Source of the DNA: an uncultured Ruminococcus sp.
GTDB taxonomy: Bacteria > Bacillota > Clostridia > Oscillospirales > Ruminococcaceae
Assembly (NCBI GenBank): GCA_910584195.1
Contig: CAJTYV010000001.1
Span: 128,718 to 192,717 of the forward strand
Reading direction: 5' to 3'
Length of the DNA: 64,000 nucleotides
Part shown: positions 57,103-64,000 of the stretch, in pieces
Layout of the letters: each line of letters starts with the position of its first letter
Position numbering within the stretch: the stretch's first letter is position 1
Made by a program: the position numbers and the translations under genes
The notes under the pieces: generated by a model
Databases searched by the model: none
What the model saw: the letters and a program-made list of their open reading frames with translations, nothing else
Told to the model about the DNA's origin: nothing

Positions 57103-59109
57103 ATGAGAATTGCCTTGACAGGCAACCCGAATTCGGGTAAAACAACTATGTTCAACGCTCTCACAGGACGAAGCGAAAAGGTCGGAAACTGGGCAGGAGT
57201 TACCGTTGACAAAAAAGAACACGCTATCAAAAAATCCTATTACAACGGAAATAAAGAACTTATCGCTGTCGATCTTCCCGGAGCGTATTCGATGTCGCCT
57301 TTCACCAGCGAAGAAAGTGTAACAAGCTCATACGTTAAAAAAGAAAATCCCGACGTTATCATCAACATCGTTGACGCAACAAACCTGAGCAGAAGCCTTT
57401 TCTTTACAACTCAGCTTCTGGAACTCGGCATACCTATGGTAGTCGCACTCAATAAGTCTGACATCAACAAGAAAAAAGAGACTACAATTGATTCACAAAA
57501 GCTCTCTGAAAAGCTCGGATGCCCCGTTATCGACACAGTTTCAACTTCGTCGGACGGACTTTCTGCTGTAATTAACGCCGCCGTTGAAAGGGCGGGAAAG
57601 TCTCAAACTGCACCTTATGTACAGAACAGTATCGACCTTAAAAATAAATCTGCCGTAGAATTCGCCGATCGTATGCGATATAAATTTGTCAACAATATCG
57701 TAAAAGAAGTTGAAAAGCGTAAAATTCTCACAAAGGATAAAAACACGGGAGACGCTATTGATGCCGTTATAACTCATAAAATCGTGGGAATACCGATTTT
57801 TGCCGCTGTAATGTGGCTTGTATTCCAGATCTCTCAGGTTTGGGCAGGTCCGTTCATTGCCGATACTCTCGTAGCTTGGCTCGAAACTTTTCAGGAATGG
57901 GTACGCGGACTTCTTGAAAATGCCTCTCCCCTGCTTTCCGCACTTCTCGTAGACGGAATAATCGGCGGAGTTATCGCTGTTCTCGGATTCCTTCCACTTG
58001 TTATGATTATGTATTTCCTTATAGCTATCCTTGAGGACTGCGGATATATGTCAAGAGCGGCAGTTGTTCTCGACCCTATATTTAAAAAGGTCGGACTTTC
58101 AGGAAAATCAGTTATTCCCTTCGTTATTACAGTCGGATGCGCCGTTCCCGGAATCATGGCAAGCCGTACCATCCGAAACGAACGTGAAAGAAGAGCGACT
58201 GCCATGCTTGCTCCGTTCATGCCATGCGGTGCGAAAATTCCTGTAATAGCCCTTTTTGCAGGAGCATTCTTTGATAACGCCGGCTGGGTAAGCTGGATCA
58301 TGTACCTTTCAGGAATTGCGCTTATTTTCCTCGGTGCGCTTCTCGTCAATCTTATCACGGGATTCAAAGCAAGAAAATCTTTCTTTATCATTGAACTTCC
58401 CGAATATAAGATACCCTCTATATGGGGAGCGTTTAAATCCATGTGCGGCAGAGGCTGGGCTTACATAGTTAAAGCGGCAACGATCATTCTCCTCTGCAAC
58501 ACAGCGGTACAGATAATGCAGACATTCGACTGGTCGTTCCATGTTGCCGAGGAAGCCGATAAATCTATCCTCGCATCTATCGCAAGTCCGTTTGCATACC
58601 TCCTTGTACCGATAGTAGGCGTACTTAGCTGGCAATTAGCGGCAGCGGCAGTAACAGGCTTCATCGCTAAAGAAAACGTTGTCGGTACGCTTGCAGTATG
58701 CTTTGTCGGACTTGAAAATCTTATTGATACTGAAGAACTTGCACTTATGGAAGGTGCGGGCGCAAGCGTTGCATCAGTTATGGCGATAACAAAAGTCGCC
58801 GCGCTGGCTTACCTTATGTTCAACCTTTATTCTCCGCCATGCTTTGCGGCTATCGGAGCTATGAATTCTGAAATGAAAAGTGCAAAATGGCTTTGGGGCG
58901 GAATCGGACTTCAGCTCAGCGTTGGATATACAATTTCATATCTTGTGTATACTATAGGTACGCTTATCACATCCCCATCATCTCTCAACGTTGGCGCAGC
59001 TTTGGCAGGACTTGCTGCTGTTATCGTAATGGTTACAGTAATATGTTCGCTTATCGCACGTTCAAATAAAAGCATCAAGGCGGAATACGCATTGTCATCG
59101 GTGAAATAA
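57103..59109 (+). CDS. feoB: Ferrous iron transporter FeoB
   Basis: The 668-residue protein has an N-terminal GTPase domain with GNPNSGKTTMFNALTG, DLPGAYSMSPFTSEE and ALNKSDI. Membrane domains begin near 225, with Gate motifs VGCAVPGIMASRT and ATAMLAPFMPCGAKIPV near 345-380 and GFIAKENVVGTLA near 520. It moves Fe2+ into the cytoplasm. AAGGAGGAAATTTAT precedes ATG. The C-terminal small Cys-rich partner is encoded 3 bases downstream. Confidence 0.97.
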   Translation: MRIALTGNPNSGKTTMFNALTGRSEKVGNWAGVTVDKKEHAIKKSYYNGNKELIAVDLPGAYSMSPFTSEESVTSSYVKKENPDVIINIVDATNLSRSLFFTTQLLELGIPMVVALNKSDINKKKETTIDSQKLSEKLGCPVIDTVSTSSDGLSAVINAAVERAGKSQTAPYVQNSIDLKNKSAVEFADRMRYKFVNNIVKEVEKRKILTKDKNTGDAIDAVITHKIVGIPIFAAVMWLVFQISQVWAGPFIADTLVAWLETFQEWVRGLLENASPLLSALLVDGIIGGVIAVLGFLPLVMIMYFLIAILEDCGYMSRAAVVLDPIFKKVGLSGKSVIPFVITVGCAVPGIMASRTIRNERERRATAMLAPFMPCGAKIPVIALFAGAFFDNAGWVSWIMYLSGIALIFLGALLVNLITGFKARKSFFIIELPEYKIPSIWGAFKSMCGRGWAYIVKAATIILLCNTAVQIMQTFDWSFHVAEEADKSILASIASPFAYLLVPIVGVLSWQLAAAAVTGFIAKENVVGTLAVCFVGLENLIDTEELALMEGAGASVASVMAITKVAALAYLMFNLYSPPCFAAIGAMNSEMKSAKWLWGGIGLQLSVGYTISYLVYTIGTLITSPSSLNVGAALAGLAAVIVMVTVICSLIARSNKSIKAEYALSSVK

Positions 59110-59112
59110 GCT

Positions 59113-59268
59113 ATGGAAGATATTATAATCATCTTGATAGTGGCAGCAATCATCATAGGAATCACAGTTTATCTTATACGCGCCAAAAGGCGTGACGAAA
59201 CATGTATCGGCTGTCCATATTCCAAGAAATGCGGCGGAAAATGCGGCGGCGAACATAAAAAAGAATGA
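59113..59268 (+). CDS. FeoB-associated Cys-rich membrane protein
   Basis: The 51-residue protein has one membrane helix (about 3-22, Ile/Val-rich) and then DETCIGCPYSKKCGGKCGGE. The short hydrophobic N terminus plus C-x2-C ... C-x3-C pattern after feoB is the FeoB-associated Cys-rich family. It starts 3 bases after the feoB stop and is translationally coupled. The Cys residues probably handle iron, although this is unproven. Confidence 0.9.
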   Translation: MEDIIIILIVAAIIIGITVYLIRAKRRDETCIGCPYSKKCGGKCGGEHKKE

Positions 59269-59421
59269 TCTATCGTACAGCATCGATCAAGTCAAAAGGA
59301 AGAACGTGAAAACCTTTTTGAATACTACAAAATTACGGTATGCTCCGCGGTCAGGACTTACACGGACAATGACAGGAGTGAAGCCCCAGACGATTCAAAT
59401 AAATATTTCGAGGTTAGATAA
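59269..59421 (+). other. Coding-like stretch without a start, between the feo operon and ogt
   Basis: After the stop of the Cys-rich gene the same frame stays open for about 50 codons and ends in TAA just before ogt. The composition looks protein-like (EERENLFEYYKITVCSAVR, DNDRSEAPDDSNKYFEVR), but no ATG, GTG or TTG with a ribosome site opens it. It may be a decayed gene. Confidence 0.35.
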
Positions 59422-59955
59422 ATGGAATATACATATCATTATGAGTCGCCACTTGGCGGAATAACTATCGCAAGCAGCGGAGAAAATCTCACAGGATTGT
59501 GGTTTGACGGTCAGAAATATTTCGGAGATACGCTTCCTGCGGAGCATACCGAAAAGCTTCTGCCGATATTCGAGCAAACAATAAACTGGCTTAATATTTA
59601 TTTCAGTGGCAAAGCTCCCGAATTTACTCCTCCGCTTGATATGAAAACGACAGAATTCAGAAAAGCGGTGTGGGAAATAATGCTGACTATTCCTTTCGGC
59701 AAGACGATGACATACGGCGAAATTGCCGCTTGTATTGCGAAGCGAAAAGGTATTGAAAAAATGTCAGCGCAGGCGGTAGGCGGCGCGGTAGGACACAATT
59801 CCATTTCGATTATAATTCCCTGTCACAGGGTCATTGGTACAAACGGAAGTCTTACGGGATATTCTGGAGGTATTACCAGAAAAGTGCAGCTTCTGACATT
59901 GGAAAACGCCGATATGAACGGCTTGTTTGTACCTAAGAAAGGAACTGCATTGTGA
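59422..59955 (+). CDS. ogt: Methylated-DNA--protein-cysteine methyltransferase
   Basis: The 177-residue protein has an N-terminal domain with YHYESPLGGITIASS and a DNA-binding domain with IPFGKTMTYGEIA, VGGAVGHNSISIIIPCHRVIG (the PCHRV acceptor Cys near 134) and GSLTGYSGG. It removes O6-alkyl groups from guanine in one suicide reaction. GAGGTTAGATAA precedes ATG. It is followed by a long gene-free stretch. Confidence 0.95.
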   Translation: MEYTYHYESPLGGITIASSGENLTGLWFDGQKYFGDTLPAEHTEKLLPIFEQTINWLNIYFSGKAPEFTPPLDMKTTEFRKAVWEIMLTIPFGKTMTYGEIAACIAKRKGIEKMSAQAVGGAVGHNSISIIIPCHRVIGTNGSLTGYSGGITRKVQLLTLENADMNGLFVPKKGTAL

Positions 59956-60256
59956 ATAATATTTCCGAAAAAAAGAAAATCATTTGATTCACAATGACAC
60001 CATTTTGTCGGACAAGGACTATCTCAATTATATTGTGTTAAAAACGGAACCCTCCCCAAATGACAGCGTGTACCTGCATATTCGGACGCGCTCCCGCTCA
60101 ATATATAAACTATACTTGGTCATAATTCTCACAGGTTAAATCAATCGAAACCAGTGGTGTATTTCTCCACTGTCATGAAAACGGAGTAAAAAAGATTAAG
60201 TAAACGACATTGTTCTAAAAATTCCAATTCCGAAAATAGATCTGGAGAATAATAAA

Positions 60257-60299
60257 GTAAAAGTTCCTTCATACTACATGGTATGAAGGAACTTTTTTC
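60257..60299. terminator. Long perfect hairpin with T runs on both sides
   Basis: AAAAGTTCCTTCATAC and GTATGAAGGAACTTTT form a 16-bp perfect stem with a short loop. TTTT follows on the plus strand and a shorter run on the minus strand, so it can stop transcripts from either direction. Confidence 0.85.
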
Positions 60300-60406
60300 A
60301 ACATATTAGTCTACCTATCATTTTCATAATGATATGTAACTACAGTTTGTAGAAAGCCTCGATTCTGCGAATAGAATAGGGGTTAAAACTATAATTTTAG
60401 GCTGAA

Positions 60407-60434
60407 CTGCGCAGGTTAACCTGCGCAGCCTTTT
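60407..60434 (+). terminator. 22-bp perfect palindrome followed by TTTTATT
   Basis: CTGCGCAGGTTAACCTGCGC continues to AG as a perfect palindrome, then CCTTTTATT on the plus strand. It could be a terminator of a short plus-strand RNA starting in the preceding 100 bases, or a protein-binding palindrome. Confidence 0.6.
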
Positions 60435-60442
60435 ATTACATA

Positions 60443-60486
60443 CGATAAACCATTTTATCGTCCACTCAAAACAAGGTGGAATTTTT
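60443..60486 (+). terminator. Two small hairpins with ATTTTTAA
   Basis: CGATAA/TTATCG is followed by TCCAC/GTGGA and ATTTTT on the plus strand. Being the third terminator-like structure on the plus strand within 230 bases, its role is unclear. Confidence 0.45.
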
Positions 60487-60527
60487 AATCAAGCTATGCG
60501 ATAAGCGAAAGACATAATAGCTCAAGA

Positions 60528-63500
60528 CTAATCATTATCGCGCTTTTTTCTGAAAGCAAATGCTGCACCTGCTGCCATAGCGAGAGCAAGAACGGGAATA
60601 GCCACACCTACATCGCCTGTCTTGGGAGCATCTGCCTTTGAAGTTGTTGTCTTTGCCGTAGTTTTTGTTGTCTTTGCGGTTGTTTTCTTTGAAGTTGCAG
60701 TAGTTGTTGTGGTCGAAACAGTACTCTCAGTAGTTGGCTGAACAATCGCTTCATCAAGCATTGTAACCGTAGTACCGCTTACGCCAACGTTTCCGCTGAC
60801 TATACCGTCCTTAACCGTAAATGTAATGTCTGTTGCAACCGTATATCCGTTGGGAGCCGCTATTTCATGAAGTACATATGTACCGTCAGGAAGATTTTTA
60901 ACAAGCGTAGGCGTTGTACCAGATACCCAAACCAATGATTTGCCGTCCGAGATCAACTTTGCTCCTTCTCCGAATAATACATCTTTTTCTGCGAAAACAA
61001 CTTCATTGCCATCGAAGTCCTTACCTGTCAAAGTAAGTTCTGCTCCTGCAAGCTCGTTGCCTGTCGTATCCTGCTTACTGAGATAAATATCAGTCTTATT
61101 TGTTTCATCGACCATTGTTACAGAATCACTTTCCACGCCAACGCTGCCTTTAAGCTCGCCATTTTCAATTGTGAAAGTTATATCTGTTGCAACCGCATAT
61201 CCATTAGGAGCCGCAACCTCATGAAGCACATAAGTACCATCAGGAAGGTTCTTTACAAGAGTTTCGGAAGTTCCGGATACCCATGTTAGCGCATCGCCGT
61301 CAGATACAAATTTTGCTCCTTCGCCGAGTTTTACATCCGTTTCGCTGAATTGTACTTTATTGCCTCTGAAATCCGTACCGTTCAAAGTCAGGGTTGCACC
61401 TGCAATTTCCTTGCCGAATACATTTTCTTTACTGATATTTACATCTGTTCTGATCATATCGTCTGTCATTGTTACACTGTTGCTTTCAACTCCAACACTG
61501 CCCTTAAGCTCGCCGTTCACTATAGTGAAAGTAATATCGGTAGCTACTGTATAACCGTTGGGAGCTGCGATCTCATGGAGTACATATGTTCCATCGGGGA
61601 GATTCTTTACAATTGCCGCTTCCGAGCCGGATACCCATCTAAGCTCGTTTCCGTCAGATACAAACTTCGCATCTTTGCCGAATACAACGTTTTCAGCTGA
61701 GAATACTACCGCTCTGCCCTGTGAATCCGTACCCGTCAGAGTCAGCGTTGCTCCTGCAAGCTCTTTGCCGAATACGTCTTCCTTGCTTATTTCAACATCC
61801 GCAGTGTACATATCGTCAACCATGGTCACCGAGCTGCTATCAACATGAGAATCGCCTTTAACTTCACCGTTTTCGATTATGAACTCGATGTCCGTTGTAA
61901 CCTTATATCCGCTAGGCGCTGCCGTTTCATGGAGTACGTATGTACCGTCCGGCAGATTCTTTACAAGAGTTTCGCCCGAACCGGAGATCCAAGTCAGCTG
62001 TTTTCCGTCAGATACAAACTCTGCACCTGTACCGAAATTCACATCGTCTGCGCTGAATTCAACATCTCTGCCCGTGAGATCTTTACCGGTAAGAGTAAGC
62101 TCCGCACCTGCAAGTTCATTTCCAAGGACATCTTCCTTGCTTATAGTTATGTCTGTCTTTATCATGTTGTCAATCATTGTAATGCTGTTTCCTTCAACTC
62201 CTGTTTCACCGCTGATCTCACCGTTATAAACAGTAAACTCAATATCAGTAGTTACCTCGTATCCGTTCGGAGCTGCAATTTCATGGAGTACATATGTTCC
62301 ATCGGGAAGGTTCTTTACAAAGGTGGGAGACGATCCGCTCTTCCAGATAATCTCTGTTCCGCTCTCTGTTGTGATAAGTTCTGCGCCCTTTCCGGGAATT
62401 ACGTTCTCAATATCAAATGTTATTTCATTACCGTCTGCATCTCTGCCCGTAAGAGTCAATTCTGCTCCTGAAATTTCATCACCGTATACGTTCTGCTTGC
62501 TGATCTCCACTTCGCCTACTCTTCTGTCGATCATGACAACCGTGTCAGACTCGTTACCTGCAAGCTTTCCGTCTGCAATAGTAAAGATTATGTCTGTTGC
62601 AGTCTCATATCCGTCCGGAGCTGCATTTTCATGGAGAAGATAAGTTCCATCGGGTAGATTTCTGATAAATGTTGATTCACTTCCACTGATCCACTTAAGC
62701 TGCGTGCCGTCTCCGATAAACGAAGCATCTGCACCGAACGAAACATCATCTTTGCTGAATCTTATGTTGTTTCCGTCCTCATCCTGTCCTGTAAGGGTCA
62801 GAACCGCTCCGACAACTTCTGTGCCGTAGATGTCCTCCTTGCTGATATGGATGTCTGCAACGTGTGTCGTGGTAGTTTCCGTTGTTGTTTCTTCTGTCGT
62901 TGATGTTGTTGTTGACGATGTTTTTGTACGTGTATCGTAATCATCGCCAATACCTCCGGTGCGTGTTGTGGTTGTTCTTGTATCCTCGTCAGGAAGAACC
63001 TTGCCTGTATGTGTTGTTGAAATTTCTGTTTCTATAGAAGTTTCGGTAGTTGTTGTCGTTGAAGTCGTTTCGGTAGTAGTTGTAGAAGTTGTAGTCACAG
63101 GCTGCTTTTCATCTACCATTATGATCTCAGTAACGTCCTTGCCGTTCACTGTTACTCTGCCGTCATTCACTTCAAACGTAATATCGCTTGCTGTAAGATA
63201 ACCATTAGGAGCAGCTTCTTCATGAAGTGTGTAAGTTCCGTCTTCAATAACAATGATAGAAGCCTCAGAACCGCTTATCCATACAAGAGTTTCTCCTACT
63301 CCGTTTATAAGCTGTCCGTCCTTGCCGACTGTAAGATCACCCTGTTTAAAGATAATTACGTTTCCGTCCTTATCCTTTCCGCTGAGTTCAAGTCTTGCAC
63401 CAACTACTTCTGTTCCTCCTACATCTACCTTGTTGATATTTACAGTATAGGTTGTCATAGTTGTTGATGTTGTCGTTGACGTTGTTGTGGGTTTAGTCGT

Positions 63501-64000
63501 TGTTGTCGTTGTCGATGTTGTTGTGGGTTTTGTTGTTGTTGTCGTTGTCGATGTTGTTGTGGGTTTAGTCGTTGTTGTCGTCGTTGTCGTTGTCGACGTT
63601 GTTGTGGGTTTAGTTGTTGATGTTGTCGTTGTCGTTGTTGTAGGCTTGGTTGTCGATGTTGTCGTTGACGTTGTTGTGGGTTTAGTTGTCGATGTTGTCG
63701 TTGACGTTGTTGTTGGTTTAGTCGTTGTTGTCGTTGTCGATGTTGTTGTGGGTTTTGTTGTTGTTGTCGTTGTCGACGTTGTTGTGGGTTTAGTCGTTGT
63801 TGTCGTCGTTGTCGTTGTTGTGGGTTTTGTTGTTGTTGTCGTTGTCGACGTTGTTGTGGGTTTTGTTGTTGTTGTCGTTGTCGACGTTGTTGTGGGTTTT
63901 GTTGTTGTTGTCGTTGTCGACGTTGTTGTAGGTTTAGTCGTTGCCTTTGTTGTGGCTTTGGTCGTTGCCTTTGTTGTTTCATTTGTTGTAGCTTTGGTCG
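60528..64000 (-). CDS. Large SpaA/Cna_B-repeat surface protein, N terminus beyond the window
   Basis: The open frame runs from the edge (first full codon at 63998) to a stop at 60528, giving at least 1156 residues. An internal ATG at 63458 lies inside a Thr-rich linker and is not a start. From the N side: a Thr/Pro linker of 36-bp repeats, one SpaA module, a second Thr/Ser linker, then six SpaA modules of about 115 residues. Modules have ISKEDV-type first strands (bond-forming Lys), LHE.AAPNGY (Glu) and VTMVDD-type last strands (Asp or Asn). The end is a Thr/Lys linker, APKTGD, a hydrophobic helix and RKKRDND, a sortase-type tail with a non-canonical first residue. It is probably a wall-linked or pilus-like adhesin. 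Confidence 0.9.
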   Translation of the reverse strand, partial: TKATTNETTKATTKATTKATTKPTTTSTTTTTTKPTTTSTTTTTTKPTTTSTTTTTTKPTTTTTTTTTTKPTTTSTTTTTTKPTTTSTTTTTTKPTTTSTTTSTTKPTTTSTTTSTTKPTTTTTTTSTTKPTTTSTTTTTTTTTKPTTTSTTTTTTKPTTTSTTTTTTKPTTTSTTTSTTMTTYTVNINKVDVGGTEVVGARLELSGKDKDGNVIIFKQGDLTVGKDGQLINGVGETLVWISGSEASIIVIEDGTYTLHEEAAPNGYLTASDITFEVNDGRVTVNGKDVTEIIMVDEKQPVTTTSTTTTETTSTTTTTETSIETEISTTHTGKVLPDEDTRTTTTRTGGIGDDYDTRTKTSSTTTSTTEETTTETTTTHVADIHISKEDIYGTEVVGAVLTLTGQDEDGNNIRFSKDDVSFGADASFIGDGTQLKWISGSESTFIRNLPDGTYLLHENAAPDGYETATDIIFTIADGKLAGNESDTVVMIDRRVGEVEISKQNVYGDEISGAELTLTGRDADGNEITFDIENVIPGKGAELITTESGTEIIWKSGSSPTFVKNLPDGTYVLHEIAAPNGYEVTTDIEFTVYNGEISGETGVEGNSITMIDNMIKTDITISKEDVLGNELAGAELTLTGKDLTGRDVEFSADDVNFGTGAEFVSDGKQLTWISGSGETLVKNLPDGTYVLHETAAPSGYKVTTDIEFIIENGEVKGDSHVDSSSVTMVDDMYTADVEISKEDVFGKELAGATLTLTGTDSQGRAVVFSAENVVFGKDAKFVSDGNELRWVSGSEAAIVKNLPDGTYVLHEIAAPNGYTVATDITFTIVNGELKGSVGVESNSVTMTDDMIRTDVNISKENVFGKEIAGATLTLNGTDFRGNKVQFSETDVKLGEGAKFVSDGDALTWVSGTSETLVKNLPDGTYVLHEVAAPNGYAVATDITFTIENGELKGSVGVESDSVTMVDETNKTDIYLSKQDTTGNELAGAELTLTGKDFDGNEVVFAEKDVLFGEGAKLISDGKSLVWVSGTTPTLVKNLPDGTYVLHEIAAPNGYTVATDITFTVKDGIVSGNVGVSGTTVTMLDEAIVQPTTESTVSTTTTTATSKKTTAKTTKTTAKTTTSKADAPKTGDVGVAIPVLALAMAAGAAFAFRKKRDND
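63459..63950 (-). repeat. Tandem 36-bp repeats coding a Lys-Pro/Thr linker
   Basis: About a dozen imperfect units of 36 bp (some one or two codons shorter or longer) code KPTTTSTTTTTT-type segments in the surface-protein frame. The array is open in two minus-strand frames, but only the Thr frame joins the SpaA modules. Such arrays vary in copy number and are difficult to assemble. Confidence 0.9.

Larger units (their letters stand above)
59956..60527. other. Gene-free stretch with stacked hairpins
   Basis: No convincing gene lies here. A short open frame near 60008-60135 (LSDKDYLNYIVLKTEPS and on) lacks a ribosome site. A CAGTGG/CCACTG hairpin lies near 60152-60172, and three terminator-like hairpins follow at 60257-60299, 60407-60434 and 60443-60486. 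Confidence 0.6.

Noticed and set aside
62959..63201. Val-rich plus-strand frame over the second Thr linker
   Set aside because: Antisense to a low-complexity Thr/Ser region; no ribosome site.
63459..63950. The regular repeats as a CRISPR array
   Set aside because: Units are contiguous 36-bp coding repeats with no unique spacers between them.
63455..63982. A 175-residue Gln/Arg-rich frame
   Set aside because: It is the alternative frame of the 36-bp Thr linker repeats; only the Thr frame joins the SpaA modules.

Overview
The window looks like chromosomal DNA of a low-to-mid GC Firmicute of the Ruminococcus type (Oscillospiraceae). The pointers are a GH9 cellulase and an SGNH esterase that both end in type I dockerins, SpaA-repeat surface proteins with a PKTGD tail, clostridial sporulation genes (spoIIR, sipL-spoIVA, a spoVAC-type gene, spoVT) and canonical Firmicute gene orders (infC-rpmI-rplT; rpsL-rpsG-fusA-tuf; rpmG-secE-nusG-rplK-rplA). 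Species cannot be fixed from the sequence alone.

Layout. 1-3.4 kb is the end of a mobile region: the start of a C5-cytosine methyltransferase that runs off the left edge, a DUF6076-like gene cut by the end of an IS150-type insertion sequence, a transposase remnant, a small ORF and a large serine recombinase closed by a terminator. 3.4-5.3 kb holds a PhzF-family gene and two FMN split-barrel (PNPOx/Nim-like) genes, one frameshifted. 5.3-8.6 kb has tRNA-Leu(CAG), a CD1247-type zinc-ribbon protein, efp, a proline peptidase, aroQ and rpsU. From 28.8 down to 8.8 kb runs one long leftward housekeeping cluster: TrmH-type rRNA methylase, dprA, topA, trmFO, plsX, rnc, a radical SAM protein, smc, ftsY, rdgB, yhbY, nadD, yqeK, an LCP-family protein, rsfS, a membrane protein and leuS. 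28.9-30.3 kb is the infC-rpmI-rplT operon, with an ATT start on infC. 30.3-44.9 kb mixes sporulation genes with secreted carbohydrate-active enzymes, sugar kinase/isomerase genes and an aquaporin. 45-49.7 kb is the str operon. 49.8-53.8 kb has a cytoplasmic-looking GH5 enzyme and a Trk/Ktr potassium uptake pair. 54-56.6 kb is rpmG-secE-nusG-rplK-rplA. 56.7-59.3 kb is a ferrous iron uptake operon with a candidate operator. 59.4-60.5 kb has ogt and a gene-free stretch with stacked terminator-like hairpins. 60.5-64 kb is the C-terminal part of a very large SpaA-repeat surface protein that runs off the right edge.

How it fits together: the secreted dockerin enzymes and the wall-type SpaA protein describe a fibre-degrading, surface-decorated gut or rumen bacterium. 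The sporulation genes indicate that endospore formation, or a relic of it, is encoded. The central operons are conventional. The most unusual items I found are the FtsY with its acidic domain and a GFFSRLF-type basic tail at the C terminus instead of the N terminus, the 11-residue His-rich repeats at the cytoplasmic N terminus of the LCP protein, the mosaic junctions of the mobile region, nested GTGG/CCAC leader hairpins before both rplK and rplA, and the gene-free 60 kb region. I did not find a clearly new multi-gene system.
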